Below, one piece after another: positions 51,116 to 59,942 of a DNA stretch of 64,000 nt. The notes below the pieces were generated by a model. The model saw only the letters and a list, made by a program, of their open reading frames with translations, was not told the origin of the DNA and searched no databases. Each line of letters opens with the position of its first letter. Within the stretch, counting starts at the first letter, position 1. The position numbers were made by a program, and so were the translations under genes. The DNA is from UBA8958 sp964571695 (GTDB lineage Bacteria; Desulfobacterota; Syntrophia; Syntrophales; UBA8958): NCBI GenBank assembly GCA_964571695.1, contig CAZNDG010000011.1, forward strand, positions 1 to 64,000. The letters run 5' to 3'.

Positions 51116-51727
51116 ATGGTTTCCTTGAGGAAAATAATCGCCGTCCAAGCCGCCGCCGGTTTCTCCGGGCTGGCCATACTGTCACTTCTCGGCGCCGCTC
51201 CCGCGTGTGCCGATATCTATAAATATGTGGACAAGCACGGCACTATCCATCTGACCAACGTACCCACCGGTCCCCATGTCAATTACGTCCTGGTGTATCG
51301 GGAGAAACGGGTCCTTTTCAAAATCACGGCGGCGGATGTTACCAAATACGATCAGATGATCACTCAGACGGCGAAGAAGTATGATATCGATCCGGCCCTG
51401 ATCAAAGCGGTGATCAAGACTGAATCAAATTTCAACCATCGGGCCGTATCTCCAAAAGGGGCACGGGGCTTGATGCAACTTATGCCATCCACCGCCTATG
51501 CCCTGCAGGTCCCCGATTCCTTTCATCCGGAAAGCAATGTCGAGGGGGGCGTCAAGTATCTCCGTTATCTGATGGAGCTGTTCAGAAACGACCTTTCGCT
51601 AGCCCTGGCCGCCTACAATGCCGGAGAAAACGCCGTCATCAAACACCGGGGCATTCCTCCCTACCGGGAGACCCAAAACTACGTCCAGCGTGTCCTCAGT
51701 CACTACCACCAATTCCGTAACCAGTGA
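51116..51727 (+). CDS. Lytic transglycosylase (Slt/MltC-like) with DUF4124
   Basis: A 203-residue exported murein lyase. The signal peptide ends near ACA (about residue 32), followed by a DUF4124-type strand segment (IYKYVDKHGTIHLTNVP). The SLT domain has the catalytic Glu in IKTESNFNHRAVSPKGARGL, then MQLMPSTA and the AYNAGENAV motif. It is a short stand-alone form, similar to enzymes linked to secretion, pili or general wall turnover. The start at 51116 has no binding site and lies at the predicted transcription start; an in-frame TTG three codons later is an alternative. The 170 bp after it shows no gene. Confidence 0.88.
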   Translation: MVSLRKIIAVQAAAGFSGLAILSLLGAAPACADIYKYVDKHGTIHLTNVPTGPHVNYVLVYREKRVLFKITAADVTKYDQMITQTAKKYDIDPALIKAVIKTESNFNHRAVSPKGARGLMQLMPSTAYALQVPDSFHPESNVEGGVKYLRYLMELFRNDLSLALAAYNAGENAVIKHRGIPPYRETQNYVQRVLSHYHQFRNQ

Positions 51728-51896
51728 CAATGTTGATGTTGATAGTTTATCTAACGCGATGGGCCCGTGCGACCTCTGAGGCGCCACAGGGAACTCCGAA
51801 GCACTCAAATCAATTTCGTTTGTTTTCTTGGGTAATTTGACTCAGGTCGGGAGATTCGTTATCAAGCCGGTCCGTCCGGTTAAATGACGATCGCCA

Positions 51897-52508
51897 TCAA
51901 ACCGGCCCCTCGACAAATAAATATCTCCGCAGTTTTTCCAAGCGTCTTGCCTTGATACCCTTTATCGCCACCAGGTCTTCCATCTTACGAATGCCTCCGG
52001 GTGTAGAGCGGCGTAATTCCAGAATACCCTGGGCCGTTTTTTCACCGAGGCCTGGGATCATGATCAATTCCTCTCTGGTGGCGGTATTGATGTTTACGGG
52101 CATTCCCAGGGCCAGACGGGTTGTCCCCTCCATCCGTCCTAAATGCAGGCGGCGGTCGCTGTCGATCCGCACCGAGTCGCCGTTTCTCAACAGCCGCCCG
52201 AGATCGGGAGCGGGCGCCGCCGCACTCATATCGATCGATGCGATCCGAGTCAGCAGTTCTGAAAGGGTGGTATTTTCTTGAAGATGATAGATCCCCGCGG
52301 CCTGGATTTCCCCGGCGATCTCCACCGCCACCGGACCGTTCTGGGCACCACCGGCGGGGATGGAGAATGGTTTGCGCTGATCCCATTCATACGCCGACAT
52401 ACCGGCATAAATGAATGCGGCAACGGCAAGGATTACCAGCAATCCCTGCCGTTGCCGGTCATTGAGGTTAACTCCGCAACGGTTATTTTTCCAATTCGAA
52501 GGCGTCAT
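51897..52508 (-). CDS. comEA: ComEA-like helix-hairpin-helix DNA-binding protein
   Basis: A 203-residue membrane-anchored protein: one hydrophobic helix at about 22-40, an SLBB-like strand region at 58-120 (VAVEIAGEIQAAGIYHLQEN), and a C-terminal double HhH domain (PVNINTATREELIMIPGLGE and GIRKMEDLVAIKGIKARRLE). In competence systems ComEA binds incoming double-stranded DNA and passes it to ComEC, present at 28855. It is last in the long minus-strand operon and overlaps lysC by 26 bases. The SLBB part makes it longer than minimal ComEA. Confidence 0.82.
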   Translation of the reverse strand: MTPSNWKNNRCGVNLNDRQRQGLLVILAVAAFIYAGMSAYEWDQRKPFSIPAGGAQNGPVAVEIAGEIQAAGIYHLQENTTLSELLTRIASIDMSAAAPAPDLGRLLRNGDSVRIDSDRRLHLGRMEGTTRLALGMPVNINTATREELIMIPGLGEKTAQGILELRRSTPGGIRKMEDLVAIKGIKARRLEKLRRYLFVEGPV

Positions 52509-53697
52509 GAAGAACCATCACCGCCAATTCCGTGTATTTGGCTTTGACGACGCAGGAGATCTTTATTTCAGATGTGCTGATCATCTCGATATTGATGCCT
52601 TCTTTGGCCAAAATGGTGAACATTTTCGCCGCCACGCCGGAATGGCTCACCATCCCGACGCCTATAATGGATACCTTGGCAACGCTGTCGTCTATCTCCA
52701 CCCGCGCCGCGCCGATGTCATTGGCCGCCTCCCGCACGAGCACCGCGGCCTGTTTCACATCCTTGCGGGAGACCGTGAAGGTCAGGTCCGTGAAGCCATC
52801 GACACTGGCATTCTGGATGATCATATCCACCATGATATTATGTTCCGCCAATGGCGTGAACAGCCGCGCCGCGATCCCGGGACGATCCGGAACGTTGATT
52901 ACGGTAATCTTTGCCTGGTCGCGATCATAGGTCACGCCGGATACCACTTCCTTTTCCATCTCCTTGTCCTCCTTGGTCACCAAAGTTCCCCCTTCGTCTG
53001 AAAAAGAAGATTTGACATAAATGGGAACTTCATATTTTTTCGCCATTTCCACCGACCGGGGTTGCAGGACCTTGGCTCCCGCCCGGGCCATTTCGAGCAT
53101 TTCGTCGTAAGAAATCCGTTCCAGACGCCGTGCCTTATCGTATATATTCGGATCCGTCGTATATACCCCATCAACGTCGGTGTATATTTCACAGAGATCC
53201 GCCTTAAGTGCCGCCGCCAACGCCACCGCGCTCGTATCGGACCCGCCGCGGCCCAGAGTGGTGATGTCGTTTTCCTCATCGACCCCCTGGAAACCCGCCA
53301 CGACCAGCACTAATCCCTTCTTCAGCTCCTCCCGCATCTTTCGGGTATCCACCTTGGTGATCCGGGCCTTTTGATGCGCCCGGTCGGTATTGATCTTTAT
53401 CTGAAAGCCGAGAAACGAACGGGCCTTGTAGCCCAGCCTGTTGAGCACCATGGCCAGCAGGGTCACCGTTACCTGCTCCCCGGTGGCGATCAGGGCGTCG
53501 TATTCCCGGGAATCGGGATCCGCCGCCGCCTGATTAGCCAGATTTATCAACCGGTCCGTTTCCCCGGCCATGGCGGATAGAACCACTATTACGTCGTTGC
53601 CCGCTTGTTTTGCCTTGATCACCCTTTGGGCGACATTTTCGATGCGTTCCATATTCGCCACCGACGTGCCGCCGTATTTTTGCACCACAAGTGCCAT
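52483..53697 (-). CDS. lysC: Aspartate kinase
   Basis: First step of the lysine/threonine/methionine pathway; 404 residues, the single-chain type. VQKYGGTSVAN at the start, GRGGSDTSAVALAAAL and YTDVDGVYTTDP in the kinase domain, then two ACT domains (about 265-400: TVINVPDRPGIAARLF and VSIIGVGMVSHSGVAAKMF), which give feedback control by lysine and/or threonine. It lies three bases after tsaE and its 3' end overlaps comEA. Internal starts can produce a separate regulatory subunit in some homologues; not assessed. Confidence 0.95.
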   Translation of the reverse strand: MALVVQKYGGTSVANMERIENVAQRVIKAKQAGNDVIVVLSAMAGETDRLINLANQAAADPDSREYDALIATGEQVTVTLLAMVLNRLGYKARSFLGFQIKINTDRAHQKARITKVDTRKMREELKKGLVLVVAGFQGVDEENDITTLGRGGSDTSAVALAAALKADLCEIYTDVDGVYTTDPNIYDKARRLERISYDEMLEMARAGAKVLQPRSVEMAKKYEVPIYVKSSFSDEGGTLVTKEDKEMEKEVVSGVTYDRDQAKITVINVPDRPGIAARLFTPLAEHNIMVDMIIQNASVDGFTDLTFTVSRKDVKQAAVLVREAANDIGAARVEIDDSVAKVSIIGVGMVSHSGVAAKMFTILAKEGINIEMISTSEIKISCVVKAKYTELAVMVLHDAFELEK

Positions 53698-53700
53698 TGC

Positions 53701-54174
53701 TCAGCAACCTCCCTCTTTCCAAAGGTTATTTATCTTCCCGATCAGTTCATTGTTTCCCCTCAGGATCAATTCCCGATCATTTTCTCCCCGATAAGCGAGA
53801 TATACAAAAAGTGTCCCGGCCGGCAGCAGGGGCAGGATCCTTTCCGCCCATTCTATGACCGTCACTCCCTCTCCGTAGAAGTAATCTTCGTAGCCCATAT
53901 CTTCCAGATCCTTCACCCCTTCGAGGCGGTAGATGTCGAAATGGTAAAGGGCCAGCCTGCCCTGATATTCATTGATCAGGGTAAAGGTGGGGCTGGTAAT
54001 GGGATATGCCTCTGGTACGGCCAGTCCACGGGCGATCCCCTGGGTAAGGCAGGTCTTCCCCGTACCCAGTTCACCGACCAGGGCGACGACCTCCCCGGAT
54101 GATGCTGTCTTCCCGATGATCCTGCCGATCCTCAGTGTCTCTTCAGAACTCTTCGAGATGATCACGCTTTTCAT
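53701..54174 (-). CDS. tsaE: tRNA threonylcarbamoyladenosine biosynthesis ATPase TsaE
   Basis: A 157-residue P-loop protein with GELGTGKTCLTQGIA near residue 36, the TSPTFTLINEY switch region, and HFDIYRL, followed by EWAERI. It works with TsaB, TsaD and TsaC to form t6A37 in ANN-decoding tRNAs. It lies two bases after acpS and three before lysC in the operon. Confidence 0.93.
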   Translation of the reverse strand: MKSVIISKSSEETLRIGRIIGKTASSGEVVALVGELGTGKTCLTQGIARGLAVPEAYPITSPTFTLINEYQGRLALYHFDIYRLEGVKDLEDMGYEDYFYGEGVTVIEWAERILPLLPAGTLFVYLAYRGENDRELILRGNNELIGKINNLWKEGGC

Positions 54175-54176
54175 TT

Positions 54177-54560
54177 TCAGGCTTGCGTCTCCAAAATGAC
54201 CATCGCCAGCGCCGATTCACGGGTGTGGGTCAGGCTAAGATGCGTCCGGCAAATCGCCCTTTCCCAGACCATCCTGAGGCCACGTTCGGAAAAGGTCAGC
54301 CGGGGGTTGCCGACATCGCCCCGAGCCACTCCCACTTCCCGCAGGTCCAGACCCATACCCAAGCCGAGGCCCAGGGCCTTCAGCACCGCCTCCTTAGCGG
54401 CAAACCGGGCGGCATAATGTATTGCCGGCATAGCTTTTCCTTGGCAATAGGCTATTTCCTCCGGGGTGTAAACCCTAACCGTGAACCTGTCCCCCCACCG
54501 CTGCAGAATCTTTTGCATCCGTGGGACCTCCACCATGTCGATGCCAATACCGGCGATCAC
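54177..54560 (-). CDS. acpS: Holo-[acyl-carrier-protein] synthase
   Basis: A 127-residue enzyme that attaches 4'-phosphopantetheine to acyl carrier protein. The GIGIDMVEVPRM opening (metal-binding Asp) and RFAAKEAVLKALGLG (Glu and Lys) are the family signature, then LSLTHTRESALAMV. The start is GTG at 54560, overlapping the folP stop (GTGA) with GAGGGAAG upstream; the longer frame to 54656 has an unrelated basic N-terminus. Zn/Mg-dependent trimer expected. Confidence 0.93.
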   Translation of the reverse strand: MIAGIGIDMVEVPRMQKILQRWGDRFTVRVYTPEEIAYCQGKAMPAIHYAARFAAKEAVLKALGLGLGMGLDLREVGVARGDVGNPRLTFSERGLRMVWERAICRTHLSLTHTRESALAMVILETQA

Positions 54561-55765
54561 GGTCTTCCCTCTCTTATCGCATCGGCTACGGCCGCGGCCT
54601 TTTTCGCCGCCCGCACGTCGTGGACCCTTACCATCCGGGCGCCGTTGAGGATGCACGCCGTTACCGCCGCCACGGTCTCATCCCTCAGGCTCTCCGTAGT
54701 TTCCCCGGTGATCCGGCCCAGAAAAGATTTGCGGGAAGGACCCATGAGGATCGGCCGGCCGAGGACACGGCATTCCTTAAGCTCCCGGATCAACCTCAGA
54801 TTGTCCGTGGCGGTTTTTCCGAATCCCAAGCCGGGATCAATGACGATCCGTTCCTCCGTGATGCCCCTTTCCCGGGCATCCTCGATCCGCTCGGCAAGAA
54901 ATCTGACGATCTCCCCCCACAGGGACCGGTAGGAAAGATCACCGGTCTGCATGTCCCGAGGCGTCCTCCGCATGTGCATGAGGATGACGGCGGCGCCGCT
55001 GTCGATAGCAACCGCAGGCATCTGTTCGTCAAACCTCATCGCACTGATATCATTGATTATCTCCGCTCCTGCAGCGATCGCTTTCCCGGCCACATCCGCC
55101 TTGGTCGTGTCGATGGATATCGGAATATCGGTCCGTCCCGCGACGGCGGCAATCACTGGGAGCACCCGTTTCATTTCCTCCTCCGGCGATACCGGCATGG
55201 CGCCGGGACGCGACGATTCCCCACCGATGTCGATCACATCGGCGCCTTCCGCCACCAGACGGAGTGCATGGTCCACCGCGCGATTATGGTCAAGGTACCT
55301 TCCCCCGTCGGAGAAGGAGTCGGGCGTCACATTAACTATACCCATGACCAGTGTCTTTTCCCCCAGGGTGATTACCCGTCGGGGAGTGATCAACTTCCAG
55401 GATTCGCAATCGATTTTTTCGATCAGTCCCGTTAATCTTTCTGCAAGTACCGACAGCCCGAATGGTTGACCGGCGATCTTCACGGCGAACTTGCCCAGTT
55501 GTTTCCTCGTGCCCATGAGGACCACATCCGTATCGGGAAGTCGGCAGGACACCGCACCCCGGGCCACGGCGGCATCCCCGCCCACAGCGAGCATTTCCTG
55601 CTTGATAATGTTGGCCGCGGGGCAGAAAACCCCCTCCAGGTGTATGTTGAGGTGCTGCATCTTCGGCTGCATGGCCGCGATGCCGTGGGGGTCAACGCCG
55701 GCATCTTGAAGGAGGGCAGCGGTCTCGCCGGATTGGTTAACCTGCAAGTCTCTTAAAAACCACAT
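54557..55765 (-). CDS. folP: Dihydropteroate synthase with N-terminal extension
   Basis: Condenses p-aminobenzoate with the pterin pyrophosphate in folate synthesis. Residues about 135-400 are the TIM-barrel with VMGIVNVTPDSFSDGG, DIGGESSRPGA, IPISIDTTKADVA and LMGPSRKSFLG. The first 130 residues are an additional domain (QVNQSGETAALLQDAGVD, then AVSCRLPDTDVVLMGTRKQL), which is seen in DHPS of several anaerobic deltaproteobacteria and archaea-like forms and has no known role to me. It lies 11 bases after ftsH and overlaps acpS. Confidence 0.92.
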   Translation of the reverse strand: MWFLRDLQVNQSGETAALLQDAGVDPHGIAAMQPKMQHLNIHLEGVFCPAANIIKQEMLAVGGDAAVARGAVSCRLPDTDVVLMGTRKQLGKFAVKIAGQPFGLSVLAERLTGLIEKIDCESWKLITPRRVITLGEKTLVMGIVNVTPDSFSDGGRYLDHNRAVDHALRLVAEGADVIDIGGESSRPGAMPVSPEEEMKRVLPVIAAVAGRTDIPISIDTTKADVAGKAIAAGAEIINDISAMRFDEQMPAVAIDSGAAVILMHMRRTPRDMQTGDLSYRSLWGEIVRFLAERIEDARERGITEERIVIDPGLGFGKTATDNLRLIRELKECRVLGRPILMGPSRKSFLGRITGETTESLRDETVAAVTACILNGARMVRVHDVRAAKKAAAVADAIREGRP

Positions 55766-55776
55766 AAGAAAATCAT

Positions 55777-57597
55777 TCAGACTTCTGTATTTTCCGGGTC
55801 GGTCTCCCGCATGGGAATGCCGATGACGGCATCGATCTCCGTGGCGTTAAGGACCTCTTTTTCCAACAGTTCCGCTGCCAGGCGATTGAGGGCGACCAGA
55901 TTCTCCGTCAGGAGTTTTTTGGCCTCCTCGTAGCGATCCGAAACGATGCGGGCGACCTCGGTGTCGATCTTCTGGGCGGTCTCTTCACTGTAATCCTTGT
56001 GGGTGGCAAACTCCCTGCCGAGGAAGATGGCCTCTTCTTTTTTTCCGTAACTCAAGGGACCCATAGTTTCGCTCATTCCCCATTCGCAGACCATTTTCCG
56101 CGCCAGCGCCGTCGCCCGTTCGATGTCGTTGCCCGCTCCGGTCGTGAAATCGTTCAGCACCAGTTCTTCCGCCGCCCGTCCCCCAAGAAGGATGGCGATG
56201 CTGTTCAGGAGGTATTGACGGCGATAGGTATGCTTTTCATCAATAGGCAACTGCTGTGTCAAACCGAGGGCCCTGCCGCGAGGGATGATCGTCACCTTGT
56301 GGATGGGATCCGTTCCCGGCAGCAGCCTGGCAATCAGGGCATGACCGGCTTCATGATAGGCCGTATTGCGCTTCTCCTCATCGCTGATCACCATGCTCCG
56401 CCGCTCCGTGCCCATGAGGATCTTGTCCTTGGCGAATTCGAAATCCGCCATGTTCACCTTCTCCTTGTTGGTCCTGGCGGCGTAGAGGGCCGCTTCATTA
56501 ATGATATTTTCGATGTCGGCGCCGGAAAAGCCCGGCGTCCCCCGGGCGATGACCTGGAAGTCCACATCGGTGTCTATAGGCACCTTGCGGGCGTGGACGG
56601 CGAGGATCTTTTCCCTTCCCTTCACGTCCGGCAGGGGAACGACGACCTGGCGGTCGAAACGTCCCGGCCTCAACAGCGCCGGATCCAGAACATCGGGTCG
56701 GTTCGTCGCCGAGACGAGTATCACCCCCTCATTGGATTCAAAACCGTCCATCTCCACGAGGAGTTGATTGAGGGTCTGTTCCCGCTCATCGTGGCCGCCG
56801 CCGAGACCGGCGCCCCGCTGCCGGCCCACGGCGTCTATTTCATCGATAAAGATGATACAGGGGGCATGCTTTTTCGCCTGGTTGAAGAGGTCCCGGACCC
56901 GGGAGGCCCCGACGCCGACGAACATCTCTACGAAATCGGAGCCGCTGATGGACAGGAACGGCACATCCGCCTCGCCGGCAATGGCCCTGGCCAGAAGGGT
57001 CTTTCCAGTTCCCGGCGATCCGACCAGCAGGAGGCCCTTGGGGATGCGGCCCCCCAAACGGGAAAACTTTTTCGGATCCCGCAGAAATTCGATAACCTCC
57101 TGCAGTTCCGCCTTGGCCTCGTCGATCCCCGCCACGTCTTCGAAGGTCACCTTGTTCGTTTTGTCCGTCATGAGCCGGGCGCGGCTTTTTCCGAAGGCCA
57201 TGGCCTTCCCTCCCCCGCCCTGCATCTGGCGCATGAAGAATATCCAGACGCCGATAAGAAGCAGCATGGGAAACCAGGAGATGAGTATCGTCATGTACCA
57301 CGGGGAATCCTCGGCGGGTTTCGCGGCAATGCGCACATTGGCGGCCTTGAGCTTATCGACGATCGTGGCGTCCTTGGGCATGAAAGTCTTGAAATTTTTC
57401 CCATCCGTAAGCTTGCCGGTGATATTGTCTCCCTGGATGGTAACTTCCCGTACCTGTCCCCGTTCCACATAGGCGACGAAATCACTGTAAACAATACTTT
57501 CCTGTTGTCCCTTGGGCTGGGTAAAAAGGTGATACAGCAAGACGAATACCAGACTGATCACAAGCCACAGGGCGATATTTTTCTGTAATTGATTCAA
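55777..57597 (-). CDS. ftsH: ATP-dependent zinc metalloprotease FtsH
   Basis: A 606-residue membrane AAA+ protease. Two membrane helices (about 8-25 and 103-122) flank a periplasmic domain; the AAA domain has Walker A VGSPGTGKTLL near 193 and IIFIDEIDAVGR, the SRH ATNRPDVLDPALLRPGRFDR, and the zinc site HEAGH near 417. The start is taken as TTG at 57597 (MNQLQKNIALWL), with GGGAG upstream; a GTG at 57606 is possible. It degrades membrane proteins and regulators such as LpxC. It follows tilS by about 80 bases in the same operon, a common arrangement. Confidence 0.95.
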   Translation of the reverse strand: MNQLQKNIALWLVISLVFVLLYHLFTQPKGQQESIVYSDFVAYVERGQVREVTIQGDNITGKLTDGKNFKTFMPKDATIVDKLKAANVRIAAKPAEDSPWYMTILISWFPMLLLIGVWIFFMRQMQGGGGKAMAFGKSRARLMTDKTNKVTFEDVAGIDEAKAELQEVIEFLRDPKKFSRLGGRIPKGLLLVGSPGTGKTLLARAIAGEADVPFLSISGSDFVEMFVGVGASRVRDLFNQAKKHAPCIIFIDEIDAVGRQRGAGLGGGHDEREQTLNQLLVEMDGFESNEGVILVSATNRPDVLDPALLRPGRFDRQVVVPLPDVKGREKILAVHARKVPIDTDVDFQVIARGTPGFSGADIENIINEAALYAARTNKEKVNMADFEFAKDKILMGTERRSMVISDEEKRNTAYHEAGHALIARLLPGTDPIHKVTIIPRGRALGLTQQLPIDEKHTYRRQYLLNSIAILLGGRAAEELVLNDFTTGAGNDIERATALARKMVCEWGMSETMGPLSYGKKEEAIFLGREFATHKDYSEETAQKIDTEVARIVSDRYEEAKKLLTENLVALNRLAAELLEKEVLNATEIDAVIGIPMRETDPENTEV

Positions 57598-57679
57598 AAG
57601 GATCACTCCCGATACTTGAATTCGCCGCTGAGGCGATGAACCTCCCTTACAATAACCTTGACCTCATTTCAATGGATTT

Positions 57680-59170
57680 CTATGCCGGCCGCCGGTAATC
57701 GATCCGCAAGATCCTTTTTGTTTCCGAAGTAATTTTCAGTTCTTCGTGAATGTATAACCCGGGTATCCAGGCGATCCGCCCGTCGGCCACAATAAGGGGC
57801 AACCGCTTGCGCTCCGACCTGCCGATCTTTCCGTCCACGAAGATGTCCTGCAGTTTTTTTTCGCCCGCCATCCCCAGGGGGCGCATTCGATCCCCGGCGC
57901 AAAAGTTTCGCACCATGACCGGCATTCCGGTCCGGTCGCCGTCGAGACAGGCCGTGGCCGTAACCTGGACGGCGGTTTCCGGGCGGGAATCGCCGCAATT
58001 CGTCCGGGCTTTCGCGCCCGGAAGGGGCCATATCCGCTCCCGGCAACCCTGACGATCCCCCGCCCCTTCCCAGCGCCGGAAATCAAAATCCCCGCTGATC
58101 CGGAATGTCAGGATGTCCCCCGTCTCCCGAATCGTCAGTTCGCCGGGTATGGTCACCGTATAAGCAAAGGCGAAGTCGTGGCCACCGGCCGCCGGACGGG
58201 CCAGGATCAGCCGCCCGTAGTCCCGCTTTGCTTCCAGGCCATGGGGAAGGTGGAGACATCCAGACGGCCGCGGTGCGAAGGCCAGTTCAAGAACCGCTTG
58301 GACATGGTGGAAATAAATCCCCTGCTCCGCGTCAGCTAAGCGCTCCAGCAGATGTTTCACGAGCCGGCGGGAAAGGGCGATCGGCTGGGCCCGGATTTTC
58401 TCCACTTCCAGGCTGAAACCTTCCGGGGCGACGGCGATGTTCCAAGCCGTCAGGATCCGATTCACCCGACTCTGGAAGAATTCGTCTTCATCCTTCAGGA
58501 CGGCGGCGGTCCTGGCCAGGGCCAGGTCGATGTTCCGGTTGTAATCGCGCCGAATCATCGGCAGCAGATCATGGCGGATTCGGTTTCGCAAGTAACGGCG
58601 GTCGTCGTTGGAGCGATCCATGACGTAATCCAGTCCCTCCTGCGTGAGAAATACAATGATTTCATGGCGTTCAATGTGTAGAAAAGGGCGGATATAACGT
58701 CCGGCCCGCATTGGGGTCATCCCCTTGAGCCCCTCGGAACCGCTCCCTCGGAAGAGATTCATCAGGACCGTCTCCGCCTGGTCCTGGAGATGATGCCCCA
58801 GGGCAATTCGATGCGCACCCATTTTTGCCGCCGCCCGTTCCAGAAATTCGTAGCGTACCGCCCGGGCCATATCCTCCGTCGATCTTCCCGCCGCCTTTTT
58901 CCACGCCGGTATATCCGCCCGCTCCACCGTCAGCGGCACCATCCGGCGTGAGCAAAGCTCCCTGACAAAACATTCATCCAGCTCCGCTTCCCCACGGAGG
59001 CCGTGATTGAGATGCGCGGCGGCCACGGATACTCCGTAATCCTCAGCCAGCATCTGCAGCGCCGCAAGGAGGGCCACGGAATCCGGCCCCCCGGACAGGG
59101 CCACGAGCACCGTATCACCGTCACTGAGGAGGGCGAATTCTTCGATGGCCTTCCGGACCTTATTCAACAT
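57680..59170 (-). CDS. tilS: tRNA(Ile)-lysidine synthase
   Basis: Converts C34 of tRNA-Ile2 to lysidine so that it reads AUA. The PP-loop SGGPDSVALL near residue 26, HLNHGLRGEAELDE, and RVRNRIRHDLLPMI-like YLRNRIRHDLLPMI confirm the catalytic domain, followed by the C-terminal TilS domains to residue 496. Residues around 380-420 show an insert rich in Arg/Gly/Thr. It lies 27 bases after the phosphatase gene and upstream of ftsH. Confidence 0.93.
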   Translation of the reverse strand: MLNKVRKAIEEFALLSDGDTVLVALSGGPDSVALLAALQMLAEDYGVSVAAAHLNHGLRGEAELDECFVRELCSRRMVPLTVERADIPAWKKAAGRSTEDMARAVRYEFLERAAAKMGAHRIALGHHLQDQAETVLMNLFRGSGSEGLKGMTPMRAGRYIRPFLHIERHEIIVFLTQEGLDYVMDRSNDDRRYLRNRIRHDLLPMIRRDYNRNIDLALARTAAVLKDEDEFFQSRVNRILTAWNIAVAPEGFSLEVEKIRAQPIALSRRLVKHLLERLADAEQGIYFHHVQAVLELAFAPRPSGCLHLPHGLEAKRDYGRLILARPAAGGHDFAFAYTVTIPGELTIRETGDILTFRISGDFDFRRWEGAGDRQGCRERIWPLPGAKARTNCGDSRPETAVQVTATACLDGDRTGMPVMVRNFCAGDRMRPLGMAGEKKLQDIFVDGKIGRSERKRLPLIVADGRIAWIPGLYIHEELKITSETKRILRIDYRRPA

Positions 59171-59197
59171 GGTGAAACAAACTCCGAAAATCCCGTC

Positions 59198-59842
59198 TCA
59201 GCAAAATACATCTTTCAGTTCCGCCAGGTTTTCGCAGGTTACATCGGGCCGGAGGGCGAGGAGCCGTCGCCGCTCCCCCAAGCCGTTGAGAAAGGCGCAA
59301 CTTATAATCCCCGCATTTTTCGCCAGGAGGATGTCGTTGTGACCATCGCCGACGATCGCCGTTTTTTCCCGGGCGATATGGTAACGATCGAGGTAATGAT
59401 CGACAAGGCGGGCATCGGGTTTGAGGTAGGGCCGGAAATCGCCGCCGATGATGTCATCGAAATAATGGGCAATGCCGAGACTTTTCACTATTTTGACGGT
59501 AAACTCGTGTTTCTTGTTGCTGATCACCACTTTTTTCTTCCCCGCGAAATGGGAGAGACATTCCTCCACTCCGGGATACAGAGCCGTTTTGTCCAACATA
59601 TGCTCGCCGTAATAGGCCCTAAAGATGTTCAGCGCCTCCGCCAGGGCGAAATGATGATTCGTCCCCAGGGATCTACGGATGAGTTCCTGCACCCCGTCGC
59701 CGACATAGCTCATGATCAGCTTATGCTCGAGCGGGGCCATCTCCAGCTTCTCCAGGGTATGATTGACGGCGGCGGCAATATCCTGACCGGTATCCGCCAG
59801 CGTGCCGTCGAGATCAAAAACAAATAAATCAATTTTTATCAT
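59198..59842 (-). CDS. gph: HAD-superfamily phosphoglycolate phosphatase-like protein
   Basis: A 214-residue HAD hydrolase, first gene of the long minus-strand operon. Motif I VFDLDGTLADT at the start (nucleophile Asp), motif II VVISNKK, motif III Lys in YLKPDARL, and motif IV VGDGHNDILLAKNAG. The helical cap region has SYVGDGVQELIRRSLG, typical of phosphoglycolate phosphatase. The precise substrate (phosphoglycolate or another small phosphate ester) is uncertain. Confidence 0.85.
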   Translation of the reverse strand: MIKIDLFVFDLDGTLADTGQDIAAAVNHTLEKLEMAPLEHKLIMSYVGDGVQELIRRSLGTNHHFALAEALNIFRAYYGEHMLDKTALYPGVEECLSHFAGKKKVVISNKKHEFTVKIVKSLGIAHYFDDIIGGDFRPYLKPDARLVDHYLDRYHIAREKTAIVGDGHNDILLAKNAGIISCAFLNGLGERRRLLALRPDVTCENLAELKDVFC

Positions 59843-59942
59843 ACGTTACTCTATTCATGCAAAATTGTCCTTGACTGTATATAAAACTCGGGTTTGAATG
59901 GCAAGCAAATCGAGGAATAATATTTTTTCAAGGAGCATGGAT

